Below, piece by piece: positions 54,340-62,942 of a stretch of 64,000 nucleotides of DNA. Position numbers and translations under genes: made by a program. Origin of the DNA: Defluviimonas sp. SAOS-178_SWC (GTDB lineage: Bacteria > Pseudomonadota > Alphaproteobacteria > Rhodobacterales > Rhodobacteraceae); the NCBI RefSeq assembly GCF_039830135.1, contig NZ_CP156081.1, positions 978,001 to 1,042,000 of the forward strand, given 5' to 3'. The notes under the pieces were generated by a model, which did not search any database, had not been told where the DNA came from, and saw only the letters and a program-made list of their open reading frames with translations. The stretch's first letter is position 1. Every line of letters begins with the position of its first letter.

Positions 54340-55362
54340 ATGGCAAACCCCAAGGGCCCCGTGCTGATCGAGAGGGAGGCGCCGTTGCCGGAAGGCCCGG
54401 ACCGGGCGCCGCCGGTGCCGGACCTGACACCCCTGCCGGAGGGCCGGGCGATGCAGACGGTCGCGGTACTGGCCGCGCGGCCCCGCTCCCGGCTCGGCCG
54501 GTTCTTCTGGGCCAGCGCCTCGGCGCTCGTGGGGTTTGTCGTCTCGGTCGCGGCCTGGCGGTTCGTGGAAGGGCTGCTGGCGGCGAACCCGGTTCTTGGC
54601 TGGACGGCGGCTTTTCTCGTCGGCCTTTTCGTCCTCGCGGCCCTCTTGGTCGCCTTGCGCGAATGGACGGCTTACGCGCGCCTCGCGCGGCTCGACCGGG
54701 TCCACAAGGCGGCTCTTGCGGCCGTGGGCACGGGCGACATGACGGCGGCGGGGCGCGTGGTGGACCGGCTCATTGGCCTTTACGCCGGGCGGGAGGATAC
54801 CGCCTGGGGCCGATCGCGGCTGGCGGAACGGCGCGGCGATGTCTTCGACGCCGATGCCTTGCTGCATCTCGCCGAGGCTGAGTTGCTTGGGCCCCTCGAC
54901 CGGGCGGCGCGGCGTGAGATCGAGGCGGCGGCGCGGCAGGTGGCGACGGTCACCGCCATCGTGCCACTGGCGCTGGCCGACGTCGCCGCCGCGCTGGTGT
55001 CGAACCTGCGGATGATCCGGCGGATCGCCGAGATCTATGGTGGCCGCGCCGGCGCGTTCGGAAGCTGGCGGCTTTTGCGCACCGTTCTGACCCATCTCGT
55101 CGCGACGGGCGCGGTCGCGGTCGGCGACGACCTGATCCAGTCGGTCGCCGGCGGCGGCCTCTTGTCGAAGCTCTCGCGCCGCTTCGGCGAAGGTGTAGTC
55201 AACGGGGCGCTCACGGCCCGCGTCGGTGTCGCCGCGATCGAGGTCTGCCGGCCATTGCCGTTCGCCGCACTTCCGCGCCCGAAGGTCACGAACCTCGTCA
55301 GCCGGGCGCTGGCGGGGCTCTTCGGGTCGGGCAAAGCGGAGGAGGACGAAGGGAAATCCTGA
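54340..55362 (+). CDS. YcjF-like (TIGR01620) membrane protein
   Basis: A 340-aa protein. The N-terminal region is Pro- and charged-rich, then two membrane segments (about 50-70 and 75-105) are followed by a helical cytoplasmic domain. RLARLDRVHKAALAAVGTGD and EAELLGPLDRAARREIEAAA resemble the TIGR01620/YcjF family, which partners YcjX. The operon with the YcjX-like gene (7 nt spacing) strongly supports this. The ATG at 54340 is preferred over the GTG one codon earlier. The function of the pair is unknown; an envelope stress role is suggested in enterobacteria. Confidence 0.85.
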   Translation: MANPKGPVLIEREAPLPEGPDRAPPVPDLTPLPEGRAMQTVAVLAARPRSRLGRFFWASASALVGFVVSVAAWRFVEGLLAANPVLGWTAAFLVGLFVLAALLVALREWTAYARLARLDRVHKAALAAVGTGDMTAAGRVVDRLIGLYAGREDTAWGRSRLAERRGDVFDADALLHLAEAELLGPLDRAARREIEAAARQVATVTAIVPLALADVAAALVSNLRMIRRIAEIYGGRAGAFGSWRLLRTVLTHLVATGAVAVGDDLIQSVAGGGLLSKLSRRFGEGVVNGALTARVGVAAIEVCRPLPFAALPRPKVTNLVSRALAGLFGSGKAEEDEGKS

Positions 55363-55440
55363 CTTCCCGTCGGGCGCCACTGCGCTAAGAATGGGCGCCA
55401 AAGCCACCGGAGGCATACCGGAGGGCGGGGGACGGATGTG

Positions 55441-58212
55441 ATGGACGGTTGGGAACTGCTCGGAGTGATCGCCGCGCTGGCGGTGCTGGCGATCCCGGTT
55501 CTTCTGGTTGTGGCGCTCATGACCGTCTCGGGGCTGAAGCGGCGCGTTTCGACGCTGGAGCGCGAGGTGAAGGCACAGGCTAGTGTCCTTCGGTCTCTCC
55601 AGTCGAGGCCGAGCGCGACACCCGTGGACACTTCGTCCTTGCCAGAGGTCGTACCGGATCTCCCCTCGCGCGTGGCCGAGCCTGCAGAGGAATCCAAGCC
55701 GGAACGGCCAACCCTGCCCGAGTCCAACCAACCGGACGACGTCACGCTCGCCGGTCCGTGGTCGAGCCCGTCGCCGGAACAGCCGTCCCGCCCGGTCGCC
55801 ACGCGCCAGACGGCGCGCGTCTCGGCGCTTGGGGAGTGGCTGAAGACCAACTGGGTCTACGCGGTGTCGGCCATCTCTCTGGCGCTCGCGGGTATCTTCT
55901 TCGTACAATACGGGATCGAGACCGGCCTTCTGTCGCCCGCGGCGCGGGTTGGCGCGGCGATCCTCTTCGGCGTGCTCCTCATCGGCGCGGGCGAGGTGAT
56001 CCGCCGCCGCTGGGGCGACCGGGAAGGGGATCCGACCGCCTACCTGCCATCGACCTTCTCGGGTGCGGGGCTCGTGTCGATCTTCGGCGGGATCGTCGCG
56101 GCGCGTCAGCTTTACGGGCTGATCGACCCGGGGACGGCCCTTGCCGGGCTGGTCGCGACGGCTCTGCTCGCCATCGTACTCGGCTGGTTCTACGGGCCGT
56201 TCCTGGCCGCCGTCGGGCTGATAGGCGCCTCTGTCGCGCCCTTCATCGTTGGCGGCGAAAGCGAGGCGCCTTACTGGCTTTACGCCTATTTTGCCGTGGT
56301 GGCGGGGATCGGCCTTTTCGTCGACACGATCCGGCGCTGGGCCTGGGTCTCGGTCCTCGCGGTCACGCTCGGGATCGCGGGCGGGCGGCTGGTATTTGTC
56401 GGGGCCGATGGCGCGGGATGGTTCGCGCTTATGCTGGCGGCGATCGTGTTCCTTGCCGTGTGCGTACCGGCGCGCGGGCTTCTCCCCGACCACGCGGGCG
56501 CAATGGCGGTCGAGATGCTGCGGCGAAATCGGGGGGAGCGGCCGATCTTCCCGACCGGCCTCGCCGCCGGAACGGTCGGGGTGGTCAGCCTTCTCCTGCT
56601 CTTTCTCGAAACCGATACCGGGGCGGAGAGCCTCTTGGTCTATCTCTGCCTCGCCGCGCTGACACTGGCGCTGACGATCTGGGCAGGGAGCGCGCGGGCG
56701 CTCAGCGATCTCACCGCGCTGCCGGCGGCGGCTTTCCTCGTGCGCCTCGGCATCGAGGGGCTGGAATACGGCCCGCTCGCGCAGGAATTCGCCGCCGGGT
56801 CCATCGCGCTCCGCGCGCCAGAGACGGCGCCGCCAATGACGGTCACGCTGATTATGGCGATTGCCGTCCTGATGTCGCTGGGCGCGGCCTGGGCGAGTGG
56901 CGGCGCCGGGCGGCTGAAACCCTTCTGGGCCGCCGGCGCGGCCCTGGTCGCGCCCCTGGCGGCTTTGGTGCTGGAATTGTTCTGGAACCCTGCCGTCGTG
57001 GTTGGCGCCTATGGCTGGGCGCTCCACGTCATCGCGCTCGCCGCGCTCATGGCCGCGCTTGCGATCGCCTTCGCTAGGGCAGATGGCGAGGACAAGCGGC
57101 GTGCGGCCTATGCCACGCTCTCGACCCTGTCGCTGATCGCGCTTGCGCTGTTCCTGATCACCACGAAGGGCGCGCTGACGGTGGCGCTGTCGGCGCTGGT
57201 GGTCGTGGCGGCGGCGCTCGACCGGAGGTTCCGGTTGCCCGAGATGGGCTGGTTCATCCAGGCGGGCGTCATCGCGCTTTCGTGGCGGCTGGTCGTCGAT
57301 CCGGGCCTCATCTGGGCTGTCGACCGCGCGGCTTTGTGGGAGGCGGTCGCCTCCTATGGCGGCGCGGCGGCGGCGATGGCGGCGGGGCTTTGGCTCCTCG
57401 GCGGTCTCGACCGGCGCGCGGCTAGGGTCTTCCTCGAAAGCGCGTTCGCGGCTTATGCGGCGCTCTTCGCCAACGTCTTGATCAGCCGCTGGCTGACGAA
57501 GGACACGGAGGGAGACTGGATCGTCGCCCACTGGGCGCTGACGCTGAACGCGCTGCCCTGGCTGATCCTGATGCTCACGCAGCTTTACCGGCTGCAACTC
57601 GGCGGCGCGATGCGCTGGCTGCGCTGGGGCATTGCCGCCGTGGCGGCCGTTGTCGGGTTCGGAGGGATCGCGCTGGCGGTCGGGCCGGCGAACCCGCTTT
57701 TCGGGCTGATGTACGGCGACGAGGCGCTGGTCTGGGGGCCGCCGGTCCTTGACACGCTTCTGGTCGCCTACGCCTTGCCGGCGCTCCTGCTTCTGGCGGG
57801 GGCCGCGCGGCTTGGGCACCTGAACCGCTGGCTCCGGCGCGGTCTGATGGCCATCGGCGTGGCGCTCATGGCGCTTTACGCGGGGCTGGAGATCCGGCGG
57901 CTCTGGCGGGGCGATGACCTTTCGGTGCCCGGCGTGACCCAGCCCGAGCTTTACAGCTACACGCTCGCCCTGATGGCGGTCGGCGCCGCGCTCCTCTACC
58001 AGGCGATTGCGCGGCGGTCGCGGCCCCTGCGGCGAGCGGCGATGGCGGTCATCGCCTTGACCATCGCCAAGGTCTTCCTGATCGACATCTCCGGTTTGAC
58101 CGGGCTCACGCGGGTCTTTTCCTTCCTCGCCCTCGGCCTCTCGCTCGCCGGGCTCGCCTGGCTCAACCGCTGGGCGGCGGACCGGCAGACGACGCCCGGG
58201 CCGAACCCCTAG
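55441..58212 (+). CDS. DUF2339 large membrane protein
   Basis: A 923-aa integral membrane protein with an N-terminal membrane segment (about 6-25), a short coiled-coil (LKRRVSTLEREVKAQA), a proline-rich linker, then more than 20 membrane segments. The TNWVYAVSAISLALAGIFFV start of the transmembrane part and the FSGAGLVSIFGGIVAARQL segment match DUF2339. The family is widespread and its function is unknown. It follows the YcjF-like gene by 78 bp and may be in the same transcript. The GTG before the ATG at 55441 is an alternative start. It is convergent with the haemoglobin gene; the two stops overlap by 4 nt. Confidence 0.85.
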   Translation: MDGWELLGVIAALAVLAIPVLLVVALMTVSGLKRRVSTLEREVKAQASVLRSLQSRPSATPVDTSSLPEVVPDLPSRVAEPAEESKPERPTLPESNQPDDVTLAGPWSSPSPEQPSRPVATRQTARVSALGEWLKTNWVYAVSAISLALAGIFFVQYGIETGLLSPAARVGAAILFGVLLIGAGEVIRRRWGDREGDPTAYLPSTFSGAGLVSIFGGIVAARQLYGLIDPGTALAGLVATALLAIVLGWFYGPFLAAVGLIGASVAPFIVGGESEAPYWLYAYFAVVAGIGLFVDTIRRWAWVSVLAVTLGIAGGRLVFVGADGAGWFALMLAAIVFLAVCVPARGLLPDHAGAMAVEMLRRNRGERPIFPTGLAAGTVGVVSLLLLFLETDTGAESLLVYLCLAALTLALTIWAGSARALSDLTALPAAAFLVRLGIEGLEYGPLAQEFAAGSIALRAPETAPPMTVTLIMAIAVLMSLGAAWASGGAGRLKPFWAAGAALVAPLAALVLELFWNPAVVVGAYGWALHVIALAALMAALAIAFARADGEDKRRAAYATLSTLSLIALALFLITTKGALTVALSALVVVAAALDRRFRLPEMGWFIQAGVIALSWRLVVDPGLIWAVDRAALWEAVASYGGAAAAMAAGLWLLGGLDRRAARVFLESAFAAYAALFANVLISRWLTKDTEGDWIVAHWALTLNALPWLILMLTQLYRLQLGGAMRWLRWGIAAVAAVVGFGGIALAVGPANPLFGLMYGDEALVWGPPVLDTLLVAYALPALLLLAGAARLGHLNRWLRRGLMAIGVALMALYAGLEIRRLWRGDDLSVPGVTQPELYSYTLALMAVGAALLYQAIARRSRPLRRAAMAVIALTIAKVFLIDISGLTGLTRVFSFLALGLSLAGLAWLNRWAADRQTTPGPNP

Positions 58213-58616
58213 CGCAGTTTCGGCACGCCGCCGGGGAGCGTCGCCGTCTCGACCAGCCCGTAGCGCAGGCCGCGCCCGATACGGTGGGCGAGGGCCGACC
58301 ACGCCGCCGCCGTTTCGGGCGCGAGGGTGCGCCTCAGCACCGAATCGAAAAGCCCCAGCCAGATGTCGAACATCCCCGGCCGGACATTTCCGGCGGCCTG
58401 GTGCACCGCCATCGGATTGCCGTCGTAGCTCCGCTCGTAAAGGATCGCATTGCGCCAGAACCGCGCGATCTTTTCCTCGTGCGCGGGCCAGTCGGTGACA
58501 TGCGCGGCGAAGACCGGGCCGAGGCCGGGATGGCTGCGGATCGCGGCATAGAACTCCGCGACGACGCGGTCGATCTCTTCCGGTGTCACGGCAAAGCGCG
58601 GGGGCAGGGCGGTCAT
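58209..58616 (-). CDS. Group III truncated haemoglobin
   Basis: A 135-aa haem protein. The VVAEFYAAIRSHPGLGPVF start of the globin fold, HEEKIARFWRNAILYERSYDGNP and the proximal-His segment MAVHQAAG (His72) match group III truncated globins. The function in bacteria is not well known; a role in nitrosative stress or oxygen sensing is suggested. The start at 58616 is the first in-frame methionine consistent with the family; 74 codons upstream are not part of the fold. It diverges from ileS, with 236 bp between the starts. Confidence 0.87.
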   Translation of the reverse strand: MTALPPRFAVTPEEIDRVVAEFYAAIRSHPGLGPVFAAHVTDWPAHEEKIARFWRNAILYERSYDGNPMAVHQAAGNVRPGMFDIWLGLFDSVLRRTLAPETAAAWSALAHRIGRGLRYGLVETATLPGGVPKLR

Positions 58617-58852
58617 GGTCTCTCCTTCGGCGCGCCGATCCTTGACCGCCACCGCAGCAAGGGGCAAGGGCACGCGATGTCGCGGCCACTTTACCATCCG
58701 CCGGCCCGTCCTTATAACGCCGCCCATGACCCGCATATCCGCGATCATCATTCGAATTAGCGGCCCGGCGATCTGATCGTTCAGACGCCGGGATAAAGGC
58801 GTCCGACCCGTCGCGCCGAACCGATTTCCCGATTTCATGAGGACCGCCCGAG

Positions 58853-61798
58853 ATGTGCGCCGACAAGCCCGAGACCCCCGATTACCGATCCACCGTCTTC
58901 CTGCCCGAGACCGAGTTCCCGATGCGCGCCGGCCTGCCGCAGCGCGAGCCGGACTGGCTTGCCCGCTGGGAACGGATCGGCGTCTATGACCGCCTGCGCG
59001 ACAAGGCCGCCGGGACCGGGCGCGCGCCCTTCACGCTGCATGACGGCCCGCCCTACGCCAACGGCCACCTCCATATCGGCCACGGGCTGAACAAGATCCT
59101 GAAAGACATGGTCGTCCGCTCGCAGCAGATGATGGGCAAGGATTCCCGCTACGTGCCAGGCTGGGACTGCCACGGCCTGCCCATCGAATGGAAGATCGAG
59201 GAGCAGTACCGCCAGAAGGGCCTGAACAAGGACGACGTGGACATCGTCGCCTTCCGCCAGGAATGCCGCAAGTTCGCCGAGGGCTGGATCGACATCCAGC
59301 GCGAGGAGTTCAAGCGCCTCGGCGTCACCGGCAACTGGGCCGATCCGTACCTCACGATGGACTACCACGCCGAGGCGGTGATCGCCGAGGAGTTCCTGAC
59401 GTTCCTGATGAACGGATCTCTGTATCAGGGATCCAAGCCCGTGATGTGGTCGCCGGTCGAGAAGACCGCCCTCGCGGAAGCGGAGGTCGAGTATCACGAC
59501 CACACGAGCCACACGATCTGGGTGCGGTTTCCCGTCAAACGAGCTGGTGCCAAAGGAACTACCCCGTTGGCTGATCTGATGTCGGCATCGGTGGTGATTT
59601 GGACGACGACGCCTTGGACAATCCCCCAAAACCGTGCTGTAGCTTACAATCCCGATATCGCGTACGGCCTGTTCAAGATCGGAGAGATCGCAGAAAATTC
59701 CTCGGCGAAGCCGGGAGAATTGCTAGTCATTGCGGACGCTCTGGTCGATCCAGTTATGGCGGCGGCCAGAGTGGAGAAATTCGAACGCGTTCGAGACGTG
59801 CCGCATGACCAGTTTTCGGGCGCACTTCTGTATCATCCGCTTCACGACGTTGACGGCGCCAACGGTGAATGGGACTATGACGTCCCCATGCTCCCCGGCG
59901 ACCATGTCACCGACGACGCGGGGACGGGCTTTGTCCATACCGCGCCCTCCCACGGCGACGACGACTACCAGCTTGGCCTCAAGTTCGGCCTGCCGATGAC
60001 CTACAACGTGGAGCCGGACGGCTCCTACCGCGCCGACTTGCCGCTTTTCGGCGGCGAGGCGATAATCCTGCCCGACGGCAAGGACGGCCCGGCCAATGTC
60101 AGCGTCATCAAGCAGCTCGCCTATGCCGAGGCGCTCTTCGGCAAGGGCAAGCTCAAGCACAGCTACCCGCATAGCTGGCGGTCGAAGGCGCCGCTCATCT
60201 ACCGCAACACGCCGCAATGGTTCGTCGCCATCGACGCGAAGCTCGACGACGGCATGGGCGACTACGGCGACACGATCCGCGCCCGGGCGCTGAAGTCCAT
60301 CGACGAGTTGGTCGCCTGGACCCCGGCTTCGGGCCGCAACCGCCTGCATTCGATGATCGAGGCGCGGCCCGACTGGGTGCTGTCGCGCCAGCGTGCCTGG
60401 GGCGTGCCGCTGACCTGCTTCGTGAAGAAGGGGGCGAAACCGACCGATTCCGGCTTCCTCCTGCGGAATTCCGAAGTCAATGCCCGTATCGTTGCCGCTT
60501 TCGAGGCCGAGGGCGCAGATGTGTGGTATCGCGACGGGTTCAAGGACGAGGTTCTCGGCAATCTCGTCAACCCTGACGACTACGAACAGGTCTTCGACGT
60601 GCTCGACGTCTGGTTCGACTCCGGCTCCACCCATGCCTTCGTGCTACGCGACCGGCCGGACGGGACGGCGGACGGCATTGCCGATCTCTACCTCGAAGGC
60701 ACCGACCAGCACCGGGGATGGTTCCATTCCTCGATGTTGCAGGCCTGCGGCACCAAGGGCCGGGCGCCCTATCGCGGGGTGCTGACGCACGGCTTCACGC
60801 TCGACGAGAAGGGCATGAAGATGTCCAAGTCGATCGGCAACACGATCGTGCCGGAAGAGGTCGTGAAGCAATACGGCGCCGATATCCTGCGGCTCTGGGT
60901 GGCACAGACCGACTACACCGCCGACCAGCGGATCGGGCCCGAGATCCTGAAAGGCACCGCCGACAGCTACCGGCGGCTTCGCAACACGATGCGCTTCCTT
61001 CTCGGCAACCTCGCGGGGTTCTCCGACGCCGAACGCGTCGCGCCGGAGGAGATGCCGGAACTTGAGCGCTGGGTGCTGCACCGGCTGGCCGAACTCGACC
61101 ACACCGTGCGCAAGGGCTATGCGAAATACGACTTTCAGGGCGTGTTCCAGACACTCTTCACCTTCTGCACGGTGGACCTGTCGGCGGTCTATTTCGACAT
61201 CCGCAAGGACGCGCTTTACTGCGACGCGCCGGAAAGCCTGCGGCGGCGCTCGGCGCGCACGGTGCTCGACCTGCTCTTCCACCGGCTGACGACCTGGCTC
61301 GCGCCGATCCTGGTCTTTACGATGGAGGATGTCTGGCTCGCCCGCTTCCCCGGCGAGGACAATTCGGTGCATCTTCTGGACATGCCGGACACGCCGGCCG
61401 ACTGGCTCGACGAGCCCCTTGCCCAGAAATGGGAGGCGATCCGCAAGGTCCGCCGCGTCGTCACCGCAGCCCTCGAAGTGCAGCGCACGGCGAAGGTCAT
61501 CGGTGCCTCGCTGGAGGCCGCACCCGTGGTCCATGTCGAGAATTCCGCCGCGCTTGCCGCGCTGAAATCGGTGGATTTCGCCGATATCTGCATCACATCG
61601 GACCTGCAGCTGACGGCCGATCCGGCGCCGGAAGAGGCATTCCGCCTGCCCGAGGTGCCGGGCGTCGGCGTGGTCTTCGAGAAGGCCGAGGGCGAGAAAT
61701 GCCAGCGCTGTTGGAAGATCCTGCCCGATGTCGGGAGCCACGCGCATGCGGGCACTTGCGCCCGCTGCGACGACGCGCTCGGCCGAGGGGCTGCCTGA
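58853..61798 (+). CDS. ileS: Isoleucyl-tRNA synthetase
   Basis: A 981-aa class I synthetase that charges tRNA-Ile and edits valine. The HIGH motif is at residues 74-77 (GHLHIGHGLN), the CP1 editing domain occupies about 200-400, KMSKS appears in MKMSKSIGN, and the C-terminal zinc finger is CQRCWK...CARC. Length and motif order match the bacterial enzyme. Codons 223-342 (59521-59880) are GC-poor compared with the rest: about 56% by hand count against 63-68% in the adjacent lines. This is a possible recombinant patch inside the editing domain. ATG 58853 has GAGG upstream. Confidence 0.94.
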   Translation: MCADKPETPDYRSTVFLPETEFPMRAGLPQREPDWLARWERIGVYDRLRDKAAGTGRAPFTLHDGPPYANGHLHIGHGLNKILKDMVVRSQQMMGKDSRYVPGWDCHGLPIEWKIEEQYRQKGLNKDDVDIVAFRQECRKFAEGWIDIQREEFKRLGVTGNWADPYLTMDYHAEAVIAEEFLTFLMNGSLYQGSKPVMWSPVEKTALAEAEVEYHDHTSHTIWVRFPVKRAGAKGTTPLADLMSASVVIWTTTPWTIPQNRAVAYNPDIAYGLFKIGEIAENSSAKPGELLVIADALVDPVMAAARVEKFERVRDVPHDQFSGALLYHPLHDVDGANGEWDYDVPMLPGDHVTDDAGTGFVHTAPSHGDDDYQLGLKFGLPMTYNVEPDGSYRADLPLFGGEAIILPDGKDGPANVSVIKQLAYAEALFGKGKLKHSYPHSWRSKAPLIYRNTPQWFVAIDAKLDDGMGDYGDTIRARALKSIDELVAWTPASGRNRLHSMIEARPDWVLSRQRAWGVPLTCFVKKGAKPTDSGFLLRNSEVNARIVAAFEAEGADVWYRDGFKDEVLGNLVNPDDYEQVFDVLDVWFDSGSTHAFVLRDRPDGTADGIADLYLEGTDQHRGWFHSSMLQACGTKGRAPYRGVLTHGFTLDEKGMKMSKSIGNTIVPEEVVKQYGADILRLWVAQTDYTADQRIGPEILKGTADSYRRLRNTMRFLLGNLAGFSDAERVAPEEMPELERWVLHRLAELDHTVRKGYAKYDFQGVFQTLFTFCTVDLSAVYFDIRKDALYCDAPESLRRRSARTVLDLLFHRLTTWLAPILVFTMEDVWLARFPGEDNSVHLLDMPDTPADWLDEPLAQKWEAIRKVRRVVTAALEVQRTAKVIGASLEAAPVVHVENSAALAALKSVDFADICITSDLQLTADPAPEEAFRLPEVPGVGVVFEKAEGEKCQRCWKILPDVGSHAHAGTCARCDDALGRGAA

Positions 61799-61860
61799 CA
61801 AAAAATCGCTCCGCGCAAGGCAAGGGCCACGCTACTCTCCCCGGAAACGGGGAGAGACTC

Positions 61861-62367
61861 ATGCGCCGGATTTTTGCGGTTCTCCTGATCGCCGCTGCGG
61901 CGCCGTCCCACGCGCAGCAGGCGCCGGACTTCCCGCACAAGTCGAGCTACATCATCCAGCTGACAAGCTCGCAATATGCGAGCGGGCTTGGCGACTATCT
62001 CGTGCCGCCTCTGACACGCGCCTTCCGCAAGACCGGAATGCGCTACGAAGGGGGCCCTGGGGCGCGCTATGCCGCAACGGTCGAGACGGGGTCGGATGTC
62101 GGACGCTGGTACGGAACGGGTAGCGATGCGCGATGGCTTTACACGCGCTCCGTGACGGTCGGTCTGTCGCCGGCGGACATGGATATTGAGCCCGGGGGCA
62201 AGCTCACGCCGGCCTTTTCCGTCACGGTCACGCTCATCACGCCCAATGAGGACCGGGTGGACGAACTCGACTGCCTGATCGCGCTCGCCACGCGCGAACT
62301 CGCCGCCCGATACGAGCCGACGGGGCATGTCCTCGTCACCGGCAGGTCTTGCGCCCGCAAGGAGTAG
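61861..62367 (+). CDS. Secreted protein of unknown function, 168 aa
   Basis: A 168-aa protein with a Sec-type signal peptide (RRIFAVLLIAAAAPSHAQ, cleavage likely after HAQ). The mature part has three regions of beta-strand character and one Cys pair (DCLIA and SCARK near the C terminus). It may resemble the DUF4136-type periplasmic proteins, but I do not claim that family. The ATG at 61861 follows CGGGGAGAG. It lies 62 bp after ileS. Confidence 0.62.
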   Translation: MRRIFAVLLIAAAAPSHAQQAPDFPHKSSYIIQLTSSQYASGLGDYLVPPLTRAFRKTGMRYEGGPGARYAATVETGSDVGRWYGTGSDARWLYTRSVTVGLSPADMDIEPGGKLTPAFSVTVTLITPNEDRVDELDCLIALATRELAARYEPTGHVLVTGRSCARKE

Positions 62368-62440
62368 GCTGCGCGTCGGGGGGCGGCAGAACCACATGAA
62401 TCGGGTTGCGCGCCGCGCCCTCGCGGCGCAGCATCGCCCC

Positions 62441-62890
62441 ATGCCCGAAATGACCGTCCAAAGCCCGTTCGGACCCCTCACCCTCCGTGAAGAGGACGGG
62501 CATATCGCGGCCTTGTCCTGGGGAGCCGGTGGTGCCGACGAGACACCGCTTCTTGCCGAGGCCGCGGACCAGCTGGGCGAATATTTCGCCGGCACCCGCC
62601 GCGCGTTCGACCTGCCCGTCGCGTTCCGCCCCGGCCTTCAGGGCGAGGTCATGCGGGCGATGTGCGCGATCCCCTTCGGCGAAACCCGCACCTACGGCGA
62701 TCTGGCCCGCGCCCTCGGCGCGCCTGCCCAGTCCATCGGTCAGGCTTGCGGCGGCAATCCGGTTCCCATCATCGTGCCCTGCCACCGCATCCTCGGGGCC
62801 TCCGGCCTCGGCGGCTTCTCCGCGCCGGGGGGCGTGGAGACGAAGGTTGCCCTCCTCAAGCTCGAAGGGGCCGCATCGCTCTTGATCTGA
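62441..62890 (+). CDS. ogt: Methylated-DNA-protein-cysteine methyltransferase
   Basis: A 149-aa suicide enzyme that removes alkyl groups from O6-guanine. The alkyl-acceptor cysteine is Cys114 in IVPCHRIL, with YGDLARALG and the GNP segment of the helix-turn-helix in place. The length fits Ogt. Start: the ATG at 62441 fits the family; an in-frame ATG at 62396 has a G-rich site upstream and would add 15 residues, so the N terminus is uncertain. Confidence 0.9.
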   Translation: MPEMTVQSPFGPLTLREEDGHIAALSWGAGGADETPLLAEAADQLGEYFAGTRRAFDLPVAFRPGLQGEVMRAMCAIPFGETRTYGDLARALGAPAQSIGQACGGNPVPIIVPCHRILGASGLGGFSAPGGVETKVALLKLEGAASLLI

Positions 62891-62942
62891 GGCCGGATGT
62901 GGCTTTCGTTGGCGGTCAGAGTTGGATTGATTTGTTCAGGGT

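Noticed and set aside
54259..58866. A very long open frame on the minus strand (over 1,500 codons) across the YcjF-like and DUF2339 genes
   Set aside because: High GC content makes stop codons rare on the opposite strand. The translation is low-complexity Arg/Pro/Gln-rich with no domain, while the plus-strand frames have clear families.
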